Part shown: one piece after another, positions 56,401-64,000 of the stretch
How positions within the stretch are numbered: position 1 is the stretch's first letter
Layout: each line of letters opens with the position of its first letter
From: Pseudofrankia coriaricola
GTDB taxonomy: Bacteria; Actinomycetota; Actinomycetes; Frankiales; Frankiaceae
Assembly (NCBI RefSeq): GCF_001854805.1
Contig: NZ_MBLO01000210.1
Location: forward strand, 1 to 64,000
Direction: 5' to 3'
DNA: 64,000 bases
Notes under the pieces: generated by a model
Told to the model about the DNA's origin: nothing
The model's input: only the letters and a program-made list of their open reading frames with translations
The model's database searches: none
Made by a program: the position numbers and the translations under genes

Positions 56401-58581
56401 CGGATGCTCGCCGAGCTGCTCGGCGAGGCGGACCTGCGGGAACTGATCGCCCCGGAGGCGCTCGCCGCCGTCGAGGCGGAGCTCGCGCGGCTGGCACCCG
56501 AGCGACAGGCCCGCGACCTCGAGGGGGCCGCCGACCTCCTGCGGGTGCTCGGCGACCTGACGACGCCCGAGGCGCTCGCCCGGGGCGCGACCGAGGAATG
56601 GCTCGAGGCGCTCGCCGCCGCGGGCCGGGCACTGCGGGTGCGGATCGCCGGCGAGGAACGCTGGGTCGCGGTCGAGGACGCGGGGCGGCTGCGCGACGCG
56701 CTGGGAGTGCCGCTGCCGATGGGGGTGCCGGCGGCGTTCACCGAGCCGGTCCGCGACCCGCTCGGTGACCTGGTCTCCAGGTACGCCCGCACGCACGGCC
56801 CGTTCGACGCCGACGAGCTGGCCACGCGGTTCGGCCTGGGTGTCTCGGTGGCCGTGGCGGCCCTGGAACGTCTGGTGGGGGTCGGCCGGCTGGTCAGGGG
56901 CGAGCTGCGGCCGGGGCGGCCGGGGGAACAGTGGTGCGACGCCGAGGTGCTGCGCAGGCTGCGACGGCGCAGCCTGGCGGCGCTGCGCCGTGAGGTGGAG
57001 GCGGTGCCGCCGCGTGCGCTCGCGGCCTTCCTGCCCGCCTGGCAGGCGGTGACCAGTGGGCGTTCGCGCGGTGTCGACGGGGTGGCCAGGGCCGTCGAGC
57101 AGCTGCAGGGGGCGTTGATCCCGGCCAGTGCCTGGGAGCAGCTGGTCCTGCCGGCCCGGGTGTCCGACTACTCGCCCGCGATGCTCGACGAGCTGTGCGC
57201 GAGCGGTGAGGTGCTGTGGGCCGGGGCGGGCGGGCTGCCCGGTGACGACGGCTGGTTGACCCTGGTGCTCGCCGACGCCGCCCCCTTGCTGCTTCCTCCG
57301 GTCGCGCCGGACCTCGCCACCGACACCACCACCGCGGCGGCCATGGCCGCGGGTGCCGGCGAGGCGGAGAGGAGGGTGGACGAGCCCGCGAGCGGCGAGG
57401 TGGTGGATCTGGGCGGCGTCGCCGCCGGGGTGGCGAGCCCGCTGCACCGCGCGGTTCTCGACGCGCTCGCCGACGACCTGGCGCTGTTCTTCCGAACCCT
57501 GTCGGACCGGGTCGGCAGCCTGGACGACACGGCGCTCGCGAACGTGATCTGGGATCTCGCCTGGGCGGGTCTGATCACCAACGACACGCTCGCCCCACTG
57601 CGCGCCCGCCTCGCGGGAGGCTCGGCCACCGCCCACCGGTCGGCGCCGCGCCCCCGCCGGACGAGCCTCCGTTTCGCCTCGGGCCACCATCCACCAGGGG
57701 CCGCCGGCCTCGGCCGGGGAGCGGGCCTTGGCCGCCCCGCGGTGCCCCGCCGTTCCGGGCCGCCCATGGTCGCGGGCCGCTGGTCGCTGCTGCCCGCCCG
57801 CGACACCGACCCGACGCGGCGGGCGCACGCACTCACCGAGACGCTGCTGGACCGGCACGGCATCGTCACCCGGGGGGCTGCCACCGCCGAGCACGCCCCC
57901 GGCGGGTTCGCCGCCGTCTACCGGGTGCTGTCCGCCTTCGAGGACGCGGGCCGGGCCCGCCGCGGCTACTTCGTCGAGGGGCTCGGCGCGGCCCAGTTCG
58001 CGATGCCGGGCGCGGTCGACCGGCTCCGCGTGATCGCCGGCGAGCAGCGCGCCGCGGCCGAGGAACCCGACTGGGCCGCCGAGCCAGCGGGTCCCGCCGG
58101 CCCGGCCGGCCAGGTCGGGCTCGGGGGCACCGTCGGAAATATCCACATGTTCGGCCGGATCCCGGGCGCGGGAGGTGCGCGGGCCGGGGCGGAACGACGA
58201 GCTGTGGTGCTCGCGGCCACCGACCCGGCGAACCCGTATGGCGCGGCGCTGCCCTGGCCTTCCCGGCCGGAGGGGGTGGGCGGCGATGGTCCTGGTCATC
58301 GCCCCGGCCGCAAGGCGGGGGCGTTGGTCGTGCTGGTCGACGGCGACCTGCTGCTCTACGTCGAACGCGGTGGGAAGACGCTGCTGTCCTGGCCGAACCC
58401 GGCACGGGCGCTGCAACCGGCGGTGGACGCGCTGGCGCTCGCGGTACGCGATGGCTGGCTCGGCCGGTTGGCCGTCGAGCGAGCCGACGGGCAGGCGGTC
58501 ACCGGCAGCGCGCTGGGCGAGGCGCTGCTGCGCGCCGGCTTCCACCCGACGCCCCGGGGCGGCCTGCGTCTGCGCGGCTGA
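53470..58581 (+). CDS. lhr: Large ATP-dependent helicase Lhr
   Basis: 1703 residues. Superfamily 2 core: motif I VVAPTGSGKTLAAF (44-57), motif II VDEVHAV (204-210), motif VI MQRVGRAGHQVG near 495, then winged-helix and Lhr-specific domains and the long Lhr-C-terminal region. An Ser/Ala/Arg-rich insert at about 72-110 interrupts the first RecA domain. Lhr unwinds RNA:DNA hybrids with 3'-5' polarity and is DNA-damage induced in mycobacteria. ATG 53470 matches the family start; GTG 53440 is possible. Confidence 0.95.
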   Translation: MSSSDPLATFSAPTRAWFSAAFPAPTAAQAGAWTAVRAGGSALVVAPTGSGKTLAAFLWSLDELVRAGLPDAARPRSASSPAASSRRATASAPRTSSQTSSPVSPPDPTRRCRVLYVSPLKALAVDVARNLRAPLAGIQAAATRLGVTVPEVTVAMRTGDTPATERRAFGRTPPDILITTPESLFLILTSQARESLRGVETVIVDEVHAVASTKRGAHLALSLERLDALLETPARRIGLSATVRPVEEVARFLGGARPVTVVRPPTEKTLQVDVVVPVQDMADPGAPAGLGRGPSRIGEADLGGLLASPDSSGALAGLPGLDTLGGGPPAAVPSRPSIWPAVEARVLDLIEAHTSTIVFANSRRVAERLCAKLNELHAQRLLAAEMAGVERGSGMIDLDDLDGPVMAAPEATGTPAEVMGQAGSARPLPFAEVARAHHGSVSREQRLLIEEDLKAGRLPAVVATSSLELGIDMGSVDLVVQISSPPSVAAGMQRVGRAGHQVGAASRGVVLPSHRGDLLECAVVAERMRDGEIEEARYPRNPLDVLAQQIVAMVAVDTWPVEELGALVRHAAPFATLPASAFEAVLDMLAGRYPSDAFAELRPRIVWDRAAGTVTGRPGAQRLAVTSGGTIPDRGLFGVFLVGEKASRVGELDEEMVYESRVGDVVLLGSSSWRVEEITPDRVLVTPAPGRPGRLPFWHGDSPGRPAELGRALGGFLRELTKKTPDEAEARLRAAGLDEWAASNLLTYLDEQRAATGRLSDDRTLVVERFRDELGDWRLAVHSPFGARVNAPWALAIGGRLRERYGVEVQIMHTDDGIVARVPDADAPPTAADAVFDPDEISALVRAEVGGSALFASRFRECAGRALLLPRRSPGRRTPLWQQRQRSAALLSVAAEFESFPVVLETMRECLQDVFDVPGLTALMRDVDARRLRVVEVETPAPSPFARSLLFGYVATFIYDGDAPLAERRAQVLSLDSRMLAELLGEADLRELIAPEALAAVEAELARLAPERQARDLEGAADLLRVLGDLTTPEALARGATEEWLEALAAAGRALRVRIAGEERWVAVEDAGRLRDALGVPLPMGVPAAFTEPVRDPLGDLVSRYARTHGPFDADELATRFGLGVSVAVAALERLVGVGRLVRGELRPGRPGEQWCDAEVLRRLRRRSLAALRREVEAVPPRALAAFLPAWQAVTSGRSRGVDGVARAVEQLQGALIPASAWEQLVLPARVSDYSPAMLDELCASGEVLWAGAGGLPGDDGWLTLVLADAAPLLLPPVAPDLATDTTTAAAMAAGAGEAERRVDEPASGEVVDLGGVAAGVASPLHRAVLDALADDLALFFRTLSDRVGSLDDTALANVIWDLAWAGLITNDTLAPLRARLAGGSATAHRSAPRPRRTSLRFASGHHPPGAAGLGRGAGLGRPAVPRRSGPPMVAGRWSLLPARDTDPTRRAHALTETLLDRHGIVTRGAATAEHAPGGFAAVYRVLSAFEDAGRARRGYFVEGLGAAQFAMPGAVDRLRVIAGEQRAAAEEPDWAAEPAGPAGPAGQVGLGGTVGNIHMFGRIPGAGGARAGAERRAVVLAATDPANPYGAALPWPSRPEGVGGDGPGHRPGRKAGALVVLVDGDLLLYVERGGKTLLSWPNPARALQPAVDALALAVRDGWLGRLAVERADGQAVTGSALGEALLRAGFHPTPRGGLRLRG

Positions 58582-58710
58582 CGCGCGCCCATTGAGGGAT
58601 CACTCGCGGGTCCGCTACCGGCGCGGTCCGGTACCGGCGGGGCCGCCGCTGGGCGACGGACGAGGGGCGGCTGAGGCGATTTGCCCCTGGGCGGCCGGAA
58701 GGTATGGGGT

Positions 58711-60330
58711 GTGGGGGTGACGGACACGGCGCTCGACCAACCACAGCGATCAGCGCCGGCCGTCAGGATCTGGGGGCCGGAGCTGCGGGTCCTGACGGTG
58801 GGCCTGGTCTCGACGATCACCCTGCTCGCGTTCGAGTCGCTCGCCGTCGTCACGGTGGCGCCGCTGGTGTCGGCGGATCTGCACGGCCTGAACCTGTATG
58901 GATGGCTGACCGGGGCGTTCTTCCTGACCACGGTGGTCGGTCTCGTGCTCGCCGGCGCGGCGATGGACCGGGCCGGGCCGATCCGCCCGTTCGTCGTCGG
59001 CCTGCTGGTGTTCGGCGCGGGGCTCGTGGTGGCGGCGACCGCCGTGGACATGGAGATCGTGATCGTCGGCCGCGGCCTGCAGGGGCTGGGGGACGGCGCG
59101 ATCGCCGCGGTCTGTTTCGGCACGGTCGGGCGGACATACCCGGCCCAGGTGCGGCCGAAGGTGTTCGCCGTGCTGGCGACGGCCTGGGTGGTACCGAGCC
59201 TCGGCGGCCCGGCGGCCGCGGCGTTCCTCGCCGAGCAGGTCGGCTGGCGGTGGGTGTTCGGCGGCCTGATCCCCCTCGTCGTGGTGGCCGGCGCCGTCAC
59301 GGTCGGGGCGTTGCGGGTGGCCGGCGCGACGTCACCACCCATGCGGGAGGGCATCATCACCGCCCCCGGTGAGGACGGGGTGGCCGGGACGGCCGTCTTC
59401 GCCGGCCCGGCGAACGGCGGGCCGGGTGACGTGCCCGGTGGGCCAGCGACGGACCGCGCCGGGGTATGGCCCGCCGTCGAGGCCGGCAGGGGGCCGCTGG
59501 TGCGGGCGGTGCGGGTCGCGGCCGGCGCGGGCCTGCTGCTCGCCGGCGTGACCAGCCGATCGCTTTTCGGCATCCCGCTCGTCGTCGCCGGCCTGCTCGC
59601 GGGCATCGGGCCGCTGCGCCGGCTGCTGCCCGCCGGAACGCTGCGGGCTCGCCCGGGGGCGCCGGCGGCCGTGGCGGTGCGTGGGCTGCTCGCGTTCGCG
59701 TTCTTCGGCGCGGACACGTTCGTCCCGCTCGCCATCACCTCCGTGCGGCACGCCTCCGCCACGGTCGCGGGCCTCGCCGTCTCCACGGCGGCGGTCGTCT
59801 GGACCGTCGGGTCGTGGACTCAGGCGAGGCTCGCGACCCGCCGTTCCGGGCGGTTCCTGGTCACCGTGGGCCTGGGCACGCTGGTGCTCAGCGTGGCGGG
59901 CACCGGGACGGCGCTGCTCAGCACCCAGGTGCCGCTGGCCGTGGGGATCGCCTGCTGGGGCCTGGCCGGTTTCGGGATCGGTGTCGCCTACTCACCGATC
60001 ATGAACGTGGCGCTGAACGAGGCACCGCCGGACCGCCAGGGCATGGCGAGCAGCGCGGTCTCGCTCTCGGACAACCTCGGGGTGACCTTCGGCGCCGGGC
60101 TGGGCGGCGTCGCGGTCGCCGCCGGCGCGGCGACGAGCCACCCCGCCGCCGACGCGGCGGGCGGCGCGGTCAACGCCGCCGGCCACGTGGCCTCCGTCGC
60201 CGGTCTCGCGGGCGCCTTCGCGCTCGCGACCGCGGTCGGCCTGGTCGGTCTGCTTGCCGCCCGCCGGCTGCCCACCACCGCCCTCGCCGAGGCGCCCGCG
60301 GCCAGCCTGCCTGACGGCACCGCCGGCTAG
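58711..60330 (+). CDS. MFS multidrug-type exporter
   Basis: 539 residues with about 12-14 hydrophobic segments. Motif A-like sequence between TM2 and TM3 is altered (AMDRAGPIRP). Motif C-like WVVPSLGGPAAAAFLAEQVGWRWVF around TM5 points to an exporter of the DHA/EmrB type. A central soluble loop (about 208-260) is Gly/Pro-rich. GTG 58711 is preferred because GGAAGG lies eight bases upstream. Follows lhr by 129 bp on the same strand; substrate unknown. Confidence 0.85.
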   Translation: MGVTDTALDQPQRSAPAVRIWGPELRVLTVGLVSTITLLAFESLAVVTVAPLVSADLHGLNLYGWLTGAFFLTTVVGLVLAGAAMDRAGPIRPFVVGLLVFGAGLVVAATAVDMEIVIVGRGLQGLGDGAIAAVCFGTVGRTYPAQVRPKVFAVLATAWVVPSLGGPAAAAFLAEQVGWRWVFGGLIPLVVVAGAVTVGALRVAGATSPPMREGIITAPGEDGVAGTAVFAGPANGGPGDVPGGPATDRAGVWPAVEAGRGPLVRAVRVAAGAGLLLAGVTSRSLFGIPLVVAGLLAGIGPLRRLLPAGTLRARPGAPAAVAVRGLLAFAFFGADTFVPLAITSVRHASATVAGLAVSTAAVVWTVGSWTQARLATRRSGRFLVTVGLGTLVLSVAGTGTALLSTQVPLAVGIACWGLAGFGIGVAYSPIMNVALNEAPPDRQGMASSAVSLSDNLGVTFGAGLGGVAVAAGAATSHPAADAAGGAVNAAGHVASVAGLAGAFALATAVGLVGLLAARRLPTTALAEAPAASLPDGTAG

Positions 60331-61448
60331 CGACCGGTGGGGCCGAGATCCGAGGTGGCGGCACCGCCAGCGGCGGTCCCGCGGCCCGCGGCGGGCAGGC
60401 CGCGGGCGGCCGCGCCGACGTCACGCAGGCCGGCGGCGTAGCCGCGCAGGTTCTCCGCCTGTTCGGCCAACGCGTCGAGGTCGACGGGCGCCACGCCGAG
60501 CGCGGCACCACCGACCGGTGTCCCAGGCGGCGCCGGGCCACCGAGGTCCAGGCCGCCGGAGTAGGCGTAGACGCCGGCGCCGACGACCTCGGCCGCGGCG
60601 GCGACGAGGTCGTCGAGGGCTCGCACGGCCGTGTTCATCTCCTCGGCAAGGGCCTGGACGGTGCCGGCCAGTTGGGCACGCGCGGACCGGTCGGCCAGCG
60701 CCCGTGCCGCCGCCTCGCAGGCCACGACGCGGTTCGCCCGCATCCGCAGCCCGTCGACCACCTCGGCGGCCGACGCCATCGCGGAGCGGATCACGTCCGC
60801 CGTCGGGCCAGGCGGCACCGGCCGCGCCAGCGCGAGAAAAGCGCTGATCGCCTCCTCGCCGCGGCGCAGCGGTCCGGCCGCCGCCGAGCCGGTCAGCGCC
60901 CGTACGCCCGGCGCGGCGGACACCGGCAGCGGCGGCCCCGGCGTCTGCCGGTCGGCCCTGGCCGCCTGCAGTGCCCACAGCCCGCTGTTGACCAGCGAGC
61001 CGGCACCGGCGAGGAGCCACATCCACCATTCGTGGCCGAAAGCCACGCCAGCCGGGGTGATGACCGCGGCGAGCGCGGCCCATCCGCCGGCTGTCCACCG
61101 GGCGTGCCGGGCATAGCGGGTGGCGGCCCGCGCCTCACGCTGGGCGCCTCGCCGTTCCATCTCGGCCGCCATGGCATCCGGCATCCTGGGCTGGATCCTC
61201 CGCCGCCAGTCCCAGCCCTCCGCCCGGACCCACGGCCGCCTCCCGGAGGGGTCCGGTCCCTGAGCGCCAGGCCGCCGCGGCGGTTCCTGCTGGGGCCGCC
61301 AGGGCGGCGGCCCCCAGCCCGGCGGCGAGGGCCAGGACCGGGGCGGCGGGGCCGGCGGGGGCGGCGGGGGCGGCGGCTGCCCAGGGCGCCCGCCGGGCCC
61401 GCCGCTCGGTGGCCCCGGCGGGCCGCCGCCCACACCAGGCCAGGTCAC
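60327..61448 (-). CDS. pspM: Phage-shock envelope-stress membrane protein PspM
   Basis: 373 residues. A Pro/Gly-rich N-terminus (about 1-75), two closely spaced hydrophobic segments (GGWAALAAVITPAGVAFG; WWMWLLAGAGSLVNSGLWAL), then an Ala-rich helical C-terminal domain. The family follows pspA in actinobacteria; in Mycobacterium tuberculosis the equivalent (Rv2743c) works with PspA and ClgR. GTG 61448 lies 37 bp after the pspA stop; no strong ribosome site. Its stop overlaps the end of the convergent MFS gene by four bases. Confidence 0.75.
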   Translation of the reverse strand: MTWPGVGGGPPGPPSGGPGGRPGQPPPPPPPPAPPPRSWPSPPGWGPPPWRPQQEPPRRPGAQGPDPSGRRPWVRAEGWDWRRRIQPRMPDAMAAEMERRGAQREARAATRYARHARWTAGGWAALAAVITPAGVAFGHEWWMWLLAGAGSLVNSGLWALQAARADRQTPGPPLPVSAAPGVRALTGSAAAGPLRRGEEAISAFLALARPVPPGPTADVIRSAMASAAEVVDGLRMRANRVVACEAAARALADRSARAQLAGTVQALAEEMNTAVRALDDLVAAAAEVVGAGVYAYSGGLDLGGPAPPGTPVGGAALGVAPVDLDALAEQAENLRGYAAGLRDVGAAARGLPAAGRGTAAGGAATSDLGPTGR

Positions 61449-61485
61449 CGTCGCCGTCCCGTGGGCATCGTGGGCATCGGCCCGG

Positions 61486-62364
61486 TCACGGACCCGAGGC
61501 CGCTGGGCCAGTGGCGTCCGCGCCGCGGTCCTCGCGCGCGTCGGGCGTCGGCGGCTGGCTCTTGCCGAGGGTGACTCGGTTGTCGCCGGCCGGCACCTGG
61601 CCCGCCCCCGTCGGCTGGCCGCCGCCACCGGCGGCGCCCGGCCCAGCGGCCAGGCCCGCGCGCAGCTCGGCGAGCCGGTTGGTCGCCCTCGCGTCGATGG
61701 TCGCCCGGCGGACCTCCAGCATGCGCGCCTCGACGCCGGCGGAGGCCAGCTCGTGCCGGCCCATGGCGACGGAGTAGCGCTTCTCGACCTTCTCGCGGAC
61801 CTCGGCGAGCGTCGGCGTGTCGCCGGCCGGAGCGAGCTCCGACATCGACTCCATCGCCTTGCTCATCTGCTCGCGCATCGCGGCATGCTCGATCTGCGTC
61901 AGCAGCCGCGCTCGCTCGGCGAGCTGCCTGCGCAGCCGCTCGGTGTTGTCGTCGACGGCGCGCCGGGCGAGCTCGGAGGACTCGACCGCCTGCTGGTGCA
62001 GGGTCCGCATGTCATCCAGCGACGACTCCCCCGCGACCAGCTCGCCGGCGAACGCCTGCGCCGTCTGTTCGTACTGAGCCGCGGCGGCGGCGTCGCCGCT
62101 CACGCGGGCGTTGTCGGCGAAGGCGAGCGCGGAGCGCGCCGACTCCGTGAGCATCGTGACGTTCTCGATCTGGCGCGCCATCCGCATCTCCAGCTGGCGC
62201 TGGTTGCCCAGCACCAGGGCGGCCTGCTGGCGCAGCGCCTCGTGCTGACGACGGCCCTCAGTGATGGCCTGGTCGATCTGCACCCGCGGATCGGCCTTCT
62301 CGTCGAACTTCCGGTTCGCCGACGCGGACAGATAGCGCAACGCCCGCCGGACGACATTCGCCAT
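61486..62364 (-). CDS. pspA: Phage shock protein A
   Basis: 292 residues. The PspA/IM30 fold: N-terminal amphipathic helix then long helices (DPRVQIDQAITEGRRQHEAL; ERLRRQLAERARLLTQIEHA). A Gly/Pro-rich tail (about 240-292) exceeds the E. coli protein. PspA binds stressed membranes and sequesters regulators; in mycobacteria it interacts with ClgR. ATG 62364 begins MANVVRRALRYLSA. Confidence 0.93.
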   Translation of the reverse strand: MANVVRRALRYLSASANRKFDEKADPRVQIDQAITEGRRQHEALRQQAALVLGNQRQLEMRMARQIENVTMLTESARSALAFADNARVSGDAAAAAQYEQTAQAFAGELVAGESSLDDMRTLHQQAVESSELARRAVDDNTERLRRQLAERARLLTQIEHAAMREQMSKAMESMSELAPAGDTPTLAEVREKVEKRYSVAMGRHELASAGVEARMLEVRRATIDARATNRLAELRAGLAAGPGAAGGGGQPTGAGQVPAGDNRVTLGKSQPPTPDAREDRGADATGPAASGP

Positions 62365-62667
62365 AGTCCGATCGTCGCACGTCACTGGCCCGTGCAGACA
62401 GCCCTGTACGAACGTCACCGATCGACGGCATATGTCCGTTTTCGGACACCCGCCGTTCCGGGTGAGCCGGAACGGCGACTTCCCGCCGATTGCGCTCACA
62501 GCTGATCCGCCGGCGTGGCATTGATCAGGTGCTGCGCGCGGAATCGACGGGGGCAACCAGGTCAATCTGGTACGCAGTGCGCCAGCGCCCGATATCGGCG
62601 CGCCCAGCATTCGCTTTCGTGGGCTCCGCCCGATTTGTCTCGTCCGGCCGGCGGGGCCGGCCCGCGG
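62365..62667. other. pspA upstream region
   Basis: 303 bp between the clgR stop and the pspA start. No gene seen. It may carry a separate pspA promoter, since the gap is longer than in the mycobacterial clgR-pspA operon. Confidence 0.4.
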
Positions 62668-62985
62668 TCAGGCCGCGCGGTTGACCATGGGGGCCGGAGG
62701 ACGGGCGGAGACGACCATCGGGGCGCCGACGCGGGGCGTCTCGGCGGCGAGCTCTGCCAGCTCGACGTCGTCGCTCACCTCGCGCAGCAGATCGGCCAGG
62801 CCGACGCCGAGCGCATCACAGATCGACGCGAGCAGCTCGGAGCTGGCCTCCTTCTGCCCACGCTCGACCTCGGACAGGTAGCCGAGCGACACCCGGGCCG
62901 CGGACGACACCTCCCGGAGCGTCCGGTGCTGATCCTGGCGGCGACGGCGGAGCGCCTCACCGATCATGCGTCGGAGCAGGACCAT
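62668..62985 (-). CDS. clgR: Clp gene regulator ClgR
   Basis: 105-residue XRE-type helix-turn-helix protein ([20 protein letters not shown], about 22-41). ClgR activates clp protease and psp genes in actinobacteria; the order clgR-pspA-pspM is that of M. tuberculosis. The C-terminus ends ...VNRAA, a short hydrophobic tail of the kind used as a Clp degradation tag. ATG 62985 has GGAGGAGG just upstream; a longer start at 63006 is less likely. Confidence 0.9.
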   Translation of the reverse strand: MVLLRRMIGEALRRRRQDQHRTLREVSSAARVSLGYLSEVERGQKEASSELLASICDALGVGLADLLREVSDDVELAELAAETPRVGAPMVVSARPPAPMVNRAA

Positions 62986-63269
62986 CGCGCCTCCTCCTTC
63001 GTCCACGGTATGGGTTTCACCGTATACCTACCGGCACGGTCATCGAGTGGCCGTTGACGGGACCGTAGCTCTGTAACCACCGCGCGTCCGGCGAACAATC
63101 CCAGGAGTGCCCCGAAACGCGTCTTGGAAGCGTATCTACCTGCTTCAACGGTCGACATCCGCCATCGGAGCCCTCGGGCGCTCCTACTTGTGAGCCCACC
63201 GTCGACGTCGCACATAGGCGCGGTCGATGCACGATCACAAGGGGCAAGCATGATCGCACCTCCTCACCC
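62986..63269. other. clgR upstream region
   Basis: 284 bp after cinA. Just upstream of the clgR ribosome site (minus strand) two similar 7-mers, ATACGGT and ATACCGT, are spaced 14 bp start to start, a possible regulator site. No gene is seen. Confidence 0.35.
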
Positions 63270-64000
63270 CTAGCCGGCGGGGATCTCCGCACTCCCCAGC
63301 GGTCCGGCGCCTGCCACCGGCAGTCCCGAGAGCGTACGCCGTAACACGTCGAGCGCCTGCACAACCGCGAAGGTCTGAATAAGCGGCCGGTCCCCGGGCA
63401 GCCGTAGCGACCGGGTCACAGTGCCGTCCGGACCGGCGAGTCCCAGGTGGAGCGTGCCAACCGGCTTGCCCTCCTGCTCCTCGGGCCCGGCCACACCGGT
63501 GGTCGCGAGCCCCCAGGTGGCGCCGAACATCTCGCGCACGCCAGCCGCCATCGCGGCGGCGGTGCGCGCCGAGACCGCGCCCTCCGTCGCGAGGACGGCC
63601 TCGTCGACGCCGAGCACGGATGCCTTCGCGTCGGTCGCGTAGGCGACGACGCCGCCTCGGAAGTAGGCCGAGGCGCCGGGGGTCCCGGTGAAGGCCGCCG
63701 CCAGCCGGCCACCGGTGAGTGACTCGGCCACCGCGACGGTGCCCAGGCTGGCCGCCAGCTGGGCGCCGACGACGCCGGCCAGCGTGTCGTCGTCGGTGCC
63801 GTAGACGGCCGGGCCCAGCGCCGCGCGCGCCGCCGCCTCGACCGGGGCGATCAGGCGCCCCGCCTCCGCACGGTCGGCGGCCCCCGCGGTGATCCGCACC
63901 CGGGTCTGCCCCTCGCTCGCGAGGAACGCGATCGTCGGGTTACCCACGTCGCGCAGGCGCTCGACCTCGTCGGACAGCGCCTCGGCGACGGCGGACTCCC
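63270..64000 (-). CDS. cinA: CinA, nicotinamide-nucleotide amidase (5' part outside the window)
   Basis: The frame is open to the right edge, so about 243 C-terminal residues are present. ESAVAEALSDEVERLRDVGN and TIAFLASEGQTRVRITAG belong to the middle of CinA; the C-terminal amidase domain starts near VAVAESLTGGRLAAAFTGTP and includes the GLATTGVAGPEEQEGKPVGT motif. It deamidates nicotinamide mononucleotide; the N-terminal MoCF-like domain lies outside. The gene lies upstream of clgR on the same strand, as in Streptomyces and mycobacteria. Confidence 0.93.
   Translation of the reverse strand, partial: ESAVAEALSDEVERLRDVGNPTIAFLASEGQTRVRITAGAADRAEAGRLIAPVEAAARAALGPAVYGTDDDTLAGVVGAQLAASLGTVAVAESLTGGRLAAAFTGTPGASAYFRGGVVAYATDAKASVLGVDEAVLATEGAVSARTAAAMAAGVREMFGATWGLATTGVAGPEEQEGKPVGTLHLGLAGPDGTVTRSLRLPGDRPLIQTFAVVQALDVLRRTLSGLPVAGAGPLGSAEIPAG

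Noticed and set aside
53758-58545. 1595-codon minus-strand frame opposite lhr
   Set aside because: A shadow frame of the same kind; Lhr motifs on the plus strand are intact.

Overview
This is high-GC actinobacterial DNA (about 70% G+C, many GTG starts, Lsr2, HrdB-type sigma factor, ClgR-PspA-PspM, DUF3046 beside recA, DUF222/HNH protein). The order nrdR-nrdJ, lexA, hflX, dapF, miaB, rny, recX-recA, lhr, pspA, clgR, cinA resembles the recA-hflX-nrd-hrdB neighbourhood of Streptomyces. Content and style fit Frankia best; the genus is inferred from memory, not from a search.

Layout. 1-2900: gene-poor, with lsr2, a PIN/NYN-like gene and two tandem pairs of a 69-bp hairpin repeat. 3110-8543: an ABC ATPase and a 1518-residue PAS/GAF/SpoIIE phosphatase. 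8844-14999: a Pat-type acetyltransferase and AcuC deacetylase, divergent from acetoacetyl-CoA synthetase, a likely lysine-acetylation switch on an acyl-CoA synthetase. 15465-18696: primary sigma factor and a GH63 glycosidase. 18817-27807: a C-P lyase cluster, phnG-H-I-J-K-L-(2H phosphoesterase)-M-N with translational overlaps at most junctions, plus divergent phnF and an operator-like palindrome between them. 27810-30143: a lower-GC accessory patch with a wrecked Fic toxin-antitoxin pair, an intact Fic-fold gene lacking the catalytic His, and a DUF1883-TIR gene. 30246-37408: class II ribonucleotide reductase with a 357-residue intein, nrdR, a small membrane protein and lexA. 37673-46616: a membrane protein, hflX, dapF, a degenerate EAL protein, a C-terminal scrap of miaA, an alpha/beta hydrolase, an extradiol-dioxygenase-like protein and miaB. 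46744-50993: rny, recX, recA and DUF3046. 51591-60330: HNH endonuclease, Lhr helicase and MFS exporter. 60327-64000: pspM, pspA, clgR and the 3' part of cinA.

How the parts work together. DNA damage and dNTP supply share control: LexA boxes overlap the predicted recA and lexA promoters, DnaA-box-like 9-mers lie at the recA, lexA and nrdR promoters, and NrdR-box-like sites precede nrdR and nrdJ. The most novel-looking element is the 69-bp repeat: six copies at four loci, an 11-bp stem kept by compensatory changes, and in two cases supplying most of the stop codon of the upstream gene (acuC, rny). Starts were chosen from Shine-Dalgarno fit, overlap with the upstream gene, or family length.
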